Source: SZAS-7 sp964514655
GTDB lineage: Bacteria > Chlamydiota > Chlamydiia > Chlamydiales > FEN-1388
Direction of reading: 5' to 3'
DNA: 64,000 nt
NCBI GenBank assembly: GCA_964514655.1
Contig: CAZEQY010000005.1
Coordinates: forward strand, 54,195 to 118,194
The notes under the pieces are model-generated. The model ran no database searches and was not told the DNA's origin. It saw nothing but the letters and a program-made list of their open reading frames with translations. Shown here piece by piece: positions 59,082 through 64,000 of the stretch; the stretch's first letter is position 1, and each line of letters begins with the position of its first letter. The position numbers were made by a program, and so were the translations under genes.

Positions 59082-60950
59082 TTAAATACTCAATCCTTCA
59101 AGATGTTTTCTGAGTTCTTTTAGATGGGGATCATCATAGAGATTTTCAAGATTTGCTACATCTTCTTTATCCTCAGCATCTGATACAAGGCTAAGATAAT
59201 TTGTGCAAAGTGCAACAAGGCCCGGCACTTGCCATTGATGTGCGAATTGAAGTAATGAGTATGCATCTATAGATCTTTCAATAAGGGAATCCATTACATC
59301 TCTTCTAAGATATAGATAATCTACGAACAGTTGCAAAGTCTCTTCGGAAAAATCCTCAAAGTAGATCGTTTTTTTAGCACACTCGTTCATCTGTGACCTG
59401 AGCAAGCCCTGGAAAGCCTCACCTCCATTTGCATAAAGTACACATGCATGAAGTTTAACTTCTTTGGCGTCGTTGCCGACTAAAGCAAAATCACCTGTAG
59501 CTCTTTGTTGATAAAGTGCTATTTGCATATCTTGATCTATTGGTCGTGTCGAGGTTGGTATCTCAACATATGAATCAAATCGCACGGTAAACCCCCACGC
59601 AGTTTTTATTGTGGTACTGATCCCCCCACTTTTATTATTATAGTCAGTAACACTTTGAGAAAATTGAGACTCATTGTAAAAACCGCCAATCGCCGCTATA
59701 AACTCCTGTAGTGCAGGTTTAATGCAATCGTTAAAGTGTTTCGAGTCTAAATCATTATAGTGAGAAAGCTTTCCCTCTCGATAGTATTGAAACGCATTAC
59801 TAGAGTGTCTACAAAACATATAGCTTTGTCCATACCGGTCTAAGGCAACGATCGAAATGGCGCTCTTTTCAGCATATCCTTGCAAAAGAGGTTGACGAAT
59901 CTGCTCCATAATTTCATGGAATCTGTTAAGTTCATTAGGTCTACCACAAATAGTAAGACAATCACCTTCACGAGAAATTTGGAACATCGAATTATTTTTT
60001 GCCTTGTCATGAATTGCAAGACAAAAGCGCGCTATAAAATGATCCGGATCCATAAGGAAAGCTGCGCTATTTTGCTCTTTGAGAGCAGCCGATATATCTA
60101 TAGTAAATGATACCGAAGCCCACTGGAAGCGTTTTCGCACGTTCAAAAAAGCATCGCAAATAGGCGAGGGCAAAACTGCTTTCACTCTGCCTCGATAGAG
60201 CTTTTGCACAAATTCTGTAAGTACCTGTCCAGACAAATAGGGAAAATTTGGGTGCTCCAAAGTGGAGCTTGCATATAGCTGCAATACGGGTCGATGTACA
60301 GAAATCTGAAAATTATCAGCACCAAATATCGTAAAGTCTGCAAGAGTTCCGTTAGCTTGCATAGTATAAAGAGCCTTTGCAAGAGAATTGCTTCTAGGTA
60401 ACATCGCGGGAGGGATTGGATAGACTAATCTTTCTTTTTTACCCCATGTAAATTCATATTTATTAACTGCAGCTGTTTCTGTAGTTGAGGTAGAAACAAT
60501 AATAGTGCGCTCACATTGTGAGTGTGTATAGACTGCCCCCACTGCTTTTGCTAATTTTTTCAGTGCCGGTTGGACCGCTCTATAAAAACACCCCGATTCA
60601 ACTGGCGAATCTACATCTATAGTATCTGTCTCTTCACAAATATACGCAGTACGTAAACTTTCGTACTGAAAAAATGAAGCGCGCCCGCTCTCTTTGAATC
60701 CTTTTTCAAATAGGCATCTAATAAATTCTGCTGTTTTACTTAAATTTTTAAATTCCCACTTTTCACCAGAAAAGACTACAACATTTTCTTTTCTTTTAAT
60801 GTTGCGGTCTGTTTCGCTATAGCAATAAGAGGAGAGCGTTTTTAAGAAAAGTGATAAAAACAAATCTGGATTCGAAAAAATCGCACCATATTCATGCCGA
60901 GACTGAACGTTGATGACTTGGGATAAATCTTTTGTAACCGTAAAGGACAT
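59082..60950 (-). CDS. BTB/POZ-domain protein with internal duplication
   Basis: 622 residues. Two copies of one module, each ending in a BTB-like domain: about 1-290 (GTLADFTIFGADNFQISVHR, 201-220) and about 290-590 (ATGDFALVGNDAKEVKLHAC, 484-503). The second BTB is complete: LHACVLYANGG, then IYFEDFSEETLQLFVDYLY and helices to about 590; the first is degenerate. The upstream halves also match (GCFYRAVQPALKKLAKAVGA with HFNDCIKPALQEFIAAIGG). BTB domains are eukaryotic adaptors for cullin-3 ubiquitin ligases, so a host-acting effector is likely. No Sec signal. A good promoter lies upstream. A fragment of a paralog's 3' end is at 63531-63583. Confidence 0.82.
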   Translation of the reverse strand: MSFTVTKDLSQVINVQSRHEYGAIFSNPDLFLSLFLKTLSSYCYSETDRNIKRKENVVVFSGEKWEFKNLSKTAEFIRCLFEKGFKESGRASFFQYESLRTAYICEETDTIDVDSPVESGCFYRAVQPALKKLAKAVGAVYTHSQCERTIIVSTSTTETAAVNKYEFTWGKKERLVYPIPPAMLPRSNSLAKALYTMQANGTLADFTIFGADNFQISVHRPVLQLYASSTLEHPNFPYLSGQVLTEFVQKLYRGRVKAVLPSPICDAFLNVRKRFQWASVSFTIDISAALKEQNSAAFLMDPDHFIARFCLAIHDKAKNNSMFQISREGDCLTICGRPNELNRFHEIMEQIRQPLLQGYAEKSAISIVALDRYGQSYMFCRHSSNAFQYYREGKLSHYNDLDSKHFNDCIKPALQEFIAAIGGFYNESQFSQSVTDYNNKSGGISTTIKTAWGFTVRFDSYVEIPTSTRPIDQDMQIALYQQRATGDFALVGNDAKEVKLHACVLYANGGEAFQGLLRSQMNECAKKTIYFEDFSEETLQLFVDYLYLRRDVMDSLIERSIDAYSLLQFAHQWQVPGLVALCTNYLSLVSDAEDKEDVANLENLYDDPHLKELRKHLEGLSI

Positions 60951-60984
60951 ATAAGCACTAATCTCTATTGCGATTTTGGAGACT

Positions 60985-61013
60985 ATTATATTAAATTAAT
61001 TAATTTATGTCTA
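60985..61013 (-). promoter_or_regulatory. Sigma70-type promoter for the BTB gene
   Basis: On the minus strand TAGACA (61008-61013) and a perfect TATAAT (60985-60990) are exactly 17 bases apart in an A/T-rich spacer, about 35 bases before the ATG. Confidence 0.65.
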
Positions 61014-61090
61014 GAAAGAAGTGTGTAGAGTTAAATTCGCCTATTTATTCACAGGACGGATGCTAAAGGTGGTATGAAAGCGTTGTCACC

Positions 61091-61930
61091 TTAATCATTT
61101 TCAGGAGGAGATGTTTTTGCCAGAGCAGGTTCACTTTGAGTTTGAGCAGAAGGCTTTGGCAAAAGAGTGAGTATCACTTGTTGTTGGCTTTTTAAAGCTG
61201 GTAAAGTGGGACCACATTGAAGTAAGGCATCTTCTAAATTTGCCTTGCCACTCCAGACGCGAGCGATCATATATAATGCTTCAACTACTTCGTCTTCTAT
61301 CTCTTTTGGCCATTCTGTATTAATAAGCTTAACGTATGGTGAATTGGGTTTATTAGGATCCATACTTATAAAGTACGTTTGGATAACTGGGCGAAATGAT
61401 TTTTCAGGATTTACAAAGCCCTTCACTACATTAGCCGCCATAATAAATGCTTGCTCAAGCTGGCTAGAATTAAATTTATTGGTTAAAATTTCAAGGTATG
61501 GTTCAACAAAAGTTTCAATAACAGATTTTTGTGCTTTGGTAATATCCGGATTGGTTTTGTTGTGTAAGTCGCAACATTTTTCTAGCTCTTTTAAGGCGGG
61601 TTCTATTTCAGCACGGGTCTTAGCATCCATATGTTGCTGTTGGAAGAGTTGATCGATCGTTTGGCGAACGTTATTGCCTTCTATTTCAATATAGCCAACA
61701 ATATAACGCTTAGGGCTGTCAATTGGCATATCCAGGTTGGCAAAGCATCCTAAGCGAGGATTGAAGGCAACTAAGTGAGTATTCACAAAAGTTTCATTTA
61801 TTGTTTTATCAGTATCTCTCGGATACAAAAGTACTTTGCAGGATGTATATCTGCCTGTAAATAGAGTAATTTCATTAAAAAAAGAATATTCCGAAGTTTT
61901 AAATGTATAATTTGTGCACAATCCAGACAT
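61091..61930 (-). CDS. Unknown protein, 279 aa
   Basis: Not recognised. Soluble, mostly helical after residue 80 (RQTIDQLFQQQHMDAKTRAE), with a beta-rich start (FFNEITLFTGRYTSCKVLLY) and a Pro/Ser/Thr/Ala-rich tail (KPSAQTQSEPALAKTSPPEN). AGGGAG precedes the ATG and a promoter with an 18-base spacer is visible upstream, so it is probably expressed alone. The tail resembles the low-complexity ends common in secreted effectors; this is not evidence of function. Confidence 0.65.
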   Translation of the reverse strand: MSGLCTNYTFKTSEYSFFNEITLFTGRYTSCKVLLYPRDTDKTINETFVNTHLVAFNPRLGCFANLDMPIDSPKRYIVGYIEIEGNNVRQTIDQLFQQQHMDAKTRAEIEPALKELEKCCDLHNKTNPDITKAQKSVIETFVEPYLEILTNKFNSSQLEQAFIMAANVVKGFVNPEKSFRPVIQTYFISMDPNKPNSPYVKLINTEWPKEIEDEVVEALYMIARVWSGKANLEDALLQCGPTLPALKSQQQVILTLLPKPSAQTQSEPALAKTSPPEND

Positions 61931-61966
61931 TATAGCTCCCTAACCCTAAATAAAAAATATTATTGT

Positions 61967-61996
61967 ATTTTACTTTGGACGAAGTAAATGAGTCAA
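61967..61996 (-). promoter_or_regulatory. Promoter for the 279-aa protein gene, with a palindrome in the spacer
   Basis: On the minus strand TTGACT (61991-61996) and TAAAAT (61967-61972) are 18 bases apart. Between and overlapping them lies TTTACTT...AAGTAAA (61969-61975 and 61982-61988 on the plus strand), a palindrome that could be an operator. Confidence 0.55.
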
Positions 61997-62022
61997 GGAT
62001 AAAAGAGGAAACGAAGTGCGAG

Positions 62023-62769
62023 TTAAGACTTGATAGAGCTTAATGAGGTGTGTGTTTTTCGGCCGAATTGGTATTCGCCTACTTTAATGCCGGTATCTTC
62101 AGTATTTAACCATAAGAGCTTTTTGATGTCGGATCTTTTGCTGAGAATAACTTCAAGACCTCGTAGCATACTCCTTGAGGGCTCTCCCGGATAGGCGATG
62201 ATCGTTTCTTGCTGCTCTTGGTTTGCAAGACGCGGCTTTGTGGTGAGTAGACCACGAATCCATAAACCAGTTACTGTTATCTCCTCGCACATGAATCGGA
62301 TATGTTCTGCGGTTGGAGGGCGTTCCATGCTTGCTAAATCTTCTTCCATAATCTTTTGAAGGACAGGATCATTTGCGTGGCTTTGGCGTATCTTGCGATA
62401 AAAGTCGTTAAATTCATTCCAATGTCTTAGGATGTGTTCATCCCAGTTGACAAAAGTAATAGCGGAAGGAGTCACCTCAAAGTTATTCGCTCTGATGTTG
62501 TTTGCAGCAACATTGTTGATTCCCTTGCTAAAGCGTATGCGCCATTCAGCTTCTCGTTGAAGCAAATTTAACCTATGTCGTGGCATATCGGCCGCATTGT
62601 TATTTTGATAGAGGCCTGTAGTGAATACGAGGTCGACATCACAAGTCGGCTCTTCAATCATCGCAGCGAGTGGGCCTAATAACGTAGCAAGCGTGGTTTC
62701 GGGACGCTGGACATTTTCCATGCGTGCATGCGAAATCGGCGCTATAATACAGTGGCCTTTTAGTTTCAT
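62023..62769 (-). CDS. Unknown protein, 248 aa
   Basis: Not recognised. A soluble protein with a Trp/Arg/Asn-rich middle (REAEWRIRFSKGINNVAANN, FVNWDEHILRHWNEFNDFYR). No membrane segment or signal. A strong promoter lies about 75 bases upstream, giving a long leader. It is one of three consecutive unknown or effector-like genes on the minus strand at the right end, each with its own promoter. Confidence 0.65.
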   Translation of the reverse strand: MKLKGHCIIAPISHARMENVQRPETTLATLLGPLAAMIEEPTCDVDLVFTTGLYQNNNAADMPRHRLNLLQREAEWRIRFSKGINNVAANNIRANNFEVTPSAITFVNWDEHILRHWNEFNDFYRKIRQSHANDPVLQKIMEEDLASMERPPTAEHIRFMCEEITVTGLWIRGLLTTKPRLANQEQQETIIAYPGEPSRSMLRGLEVILSKRSDIKKLLWLNTEDTGIKVGEYQFGRKTHTSLSSIKS

Positions 62770-62842
62770 GTTATCTTTGGTAACTTAGTGTATCTGTTAT
62801 TGAACGTAGGATCGCAATAAATACACCATTTATTAAGTAAAT

Positions 62843-62872
62843 AGTATAGCGTATGGTTGGTTTTGTGGTCAA
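62843..62872 (-). promoter_or_regulatory. Sigma70-type promoter for the 248-aa protein gene
   Basis: On the minus strand TTGACC (62867-62872) and TATACT (62843-62848) are 18 bases apart, both matching five of six consensus bases. Confidence 0.6.
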
Positions 62873-62890
62873 GTTTTAGGCTAGTAGTGG

Positions 62891-63394
62891 CTATTTTGGT
62901 TCCTGATTGGACTTACCTAGGAGCGTAAGAAGATTTTTGTCACCCATCTTTTCGCTAATCTCTTGGGCCGTTTTGCCAAACTCGTCCTGCGTTGTAAGGT
63001 CGCTGCCACGGGCTACTAGCAGTGCAACTGCATTATAGTATTTATTTTCGCAAGATCTGTGAAGTAACGTAGAGCAGTTGTCACACATATTTGCGGTAAT
63101 TAAACGAAGGAGCAGCTCTTCATGTGACTCATGAAAGCCAAGAGTTGTAATAGTTCGTGCTGGAAGTTCTTTAGGTAGAGCAGAAGGGCTATATGTCTCT
63201 AAAGCCCGCATGGCAAGATCAGGAAAGTCAAGGCATAAAGCAGCAAAATCGCCTTTTGTTAAAAGGCCTTTGCCCTTAATCCACGTCTCTATTTTTTTGA
63301 TATCTCCGGAGTCAATGGGGCAGCTACTGCTCTCTGCATAGAGTGCCGGGATGGTTGTTGCAGGTTGTGTTGCTTGCATATAATTAATAAGCAT
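62891..63394 (-). CDS. Ankyrin-repeat protein, 167 aa
   Basis: 167 residues. The C-terminal 70 residues hold about two ankyrin repeats: CSTLLHRSCENKYYNAVALL with LVARGSDLTTQDEFGKTAQE. The N-terminal part has helices (IETWIKGKGLLTKGDFAALC) and is not recognised. No signal peptide. Ankyrin proteins are frequent effectors in amoeba-associated bacteria. The ATG has no Shine-Dalgarno and lies at the foot of a 10-bp inverted repeat (63393-63402 with 63410-63419), which could hide the start in RNA. Another ATG 15 bases later is possible. Confidence 0.72.
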   Translation of the reverse strand: MLINYMQATQPATTIPALYAESSSCPIDSGDIKKIETWIKGKGLLTKGDFAALCLDFPDLAMRALETYSPSALPKELPARTITTLGFHESHEELLLRLITANMCDNCSTLLHRSCENKYYNAVALLVARGSDLTTQDEFGKTAQEISEKMGDKNLLTLLGKSNQEPK

Positions 63395-63419
63395 AGAACA
63401 AAGAGCATTTTTGTTCTAT
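63393..63419. repeat. Inverted repeat overlapping the ankyrin gene start
   Basis: ATAGAACAAA (63393-63402) and TTTGTTCTAT (63410-63419) are perfect 10-base inverted copies with a 7-base loop. Two bases of the start codon lie within the stem. Confidence 0.5.
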
Positions 63420-63420
63420 A

Positions 63421-63600
63421 GATTACCTTATTCTAAGGGTGGAGGCGCTTTGCCTCATGGATCCAGATGGCAACATCTTGGAACTTGATGAAGTCCTAAA
63501 CCTCAACATGCGCATGATGACGATGTAGATTCTGAGATGTTTTAGGTGTGGATCATCATAGAGATTTTCAAGCTTTGCTATACCTTACTCGAATTCTACG
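63421..63600. pseudogene. Gene debris: glyoxalase-like end, cyoD end and BTB end joined
   Basis: A plus-strand frame reads ALCLMDPDGNILELDEV, like the C-terminus of a glyoxalase/VOC protein, and runs into an exact 33-base copy of the end of the second cyoD (63499-63531 equals 57149-57181). At the same base it switches to a copy, 46 of 52 positions equal, of the 3' end of the BTB gene (63531-63583 against 59109-59161), which on the minus strand still encodes LENLYDDPHLK. No functional gene is left. The join lies at a shared T. Confidence 0.75.
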
Positions 63601-64000
63601 TGGCATATAACAACCCCTCAGCGCTAGCTATTTTCAATAAAGATGATAAGATTGCAAAAAACCAGAACGATTTTGCAACAAAAATCGCATAATCGCAAAG
63701 CCCGGCCTGGGCTGTCAAAAATTGGCACATTTCTATCAAATAAATATCCTAATACTGATTCCATTTTTCTTCCATATATCCTGTCTATCCTGCCGGCGTA
63801 GCCGATCCTGGCGATCCCATACGCATCAGGCTAACCTCAAATTACAAGATATAAGACGTTAACAATTAATATGTTAATCTGGCTGATGAGCTTGAGGCAG
63901 CCTCGTGAATCTCTTTTCTATCATAAATAACAAGATCCCGCTAAAGCTGGCAGGATCGGGCAGGATCGCTTCGCGGTAGAATGCAAGATTTACTCCTAAG
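63600..64000. other. Gene-free right end with short repeats
   Basis: No ORF of note. A small hairpin AGCCC-GGCCT-GGGCT lies near 63700. An inverted relative of the 58996-59014 terminator arm lies at 63829-63850 (AGGCTAACCTCAAATT). The motif GGCAGGATCG occurs twice in tandem near 63951-63970, and inverted relatives (ATCCTGCCGG, GATCCTGGCGATCC) occur at 63787-63816. This looks like accumulated repeat debris. Confidence 0.6.

Noticed and set aside
1..64000. tRNA or rRNA genes
   Set aside because: No T-loop-like GTTCRANNC in a cloverleaf context and no rRNA-like stretches were found in the intergenic regions examined by eye; a tRNAscan run would settle it.

Overview
The window most likely comes from a member of the Chlamydiota outside the genus Chlamydia (an 'environmental' chlamydia of amoebae or other eukaryotes). 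The strongest evidence is at 10.2-15.6 kb: the small basic protein known from Chlamydiae, Verrucomicrobia and Planctomycetes sits next to ybeY, a CBS/CorC protein and a DUF3604 protein, an order I recall from Chlamydia trachomatis (CT421.1-CT425 area). Supporting evidence is a PPi-dependent phosphofructokinase near an alpha/beta hydrolase, an Opp peptide importer, and many host-directed domains (OTU, BTB, ankyrin, Sel1). The DNA is AT-rich throughout. No rRNA, tRNA, CRISPR array or prophage was seen. Assignment to a family within the phylum is not possible from the sequence alone.

Layout. 1-6.6 kb: the 3' end of a glycine-rich surface protein, then three tandem paralogous secreted parallel beta-helix proteins. 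6.7-16.5 kb: a mostly housekeeping plus-strand block (RNase R, two DUF502 membrane proteins, two small basic proteins, YbeY, CorC-like protein, RNase Y, DUF3604 protein, ferredoxin, a DUF1858-IscA fusion). 16.5-17.4 kb: a REP-associated IS200-like transposase flanked by at least four copies of its repeat. 17.4-23.4 kb, minus strand: a G1 glutamic peptidase, an OTU cysteine protease, a membrane protein, an RlmI-like methyltransferase, an MFS transporter and a membrane-anchored unknown. 23.5-31.8 kb: OppA, a Sel1 protein and several unknown, partly secreted proteins, ending in a 333-bp nested inverted-repeat element. 32-36.6 kb: a methyltransferase and oppBCDF. 36.7-40.6 kb: a Cys-rich exported protein, two glycosyltransferases that carry signal peptides, and a small secreted protein. 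40.7-46.4 kb: large helical proteins of unknown function, some of which are paralogs. 46.4-49.6 kb: PPi-phosphofructokinase, a DUF4160-DUF2442 pair and a hydrolase. 49.7-57.2 kb: two consecutive cytochrome bo3-type quinol oxidase gene sets (cyoABCD-cyoABCD). 57.3-63.4 kb: a BNR-repeat exported protein, a duplicated BTB protein, two unknowns and an ankyrin protein. 63.4-64.0 kb: gene debris built from pieces of the 57-59 kb region.

How the genes fit together. The core block handles RNA turnover and rRNA maturation (RNase R, RNase Y, YbeY) and Fe-S metabolism. Opp imports host peptides, PPi-phosphofructokinase runs glycolysis with pyrophosphate, and the two quinol oxidases end the respiratory chain. 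Around them lies accessory DNA rich in predicted exported or host-acting proteins. The most unusual points are: the two CyoB subunits carry complementary changes at sites known to matter (one lacks the K-channel lysine, the other has an altered quinol site); the two glycosyltransferases appear to be exported; a 164-bp palindrome ends the RNase Y gene; and an undescribed helical protein family occupies 40.7-46.4 kb.
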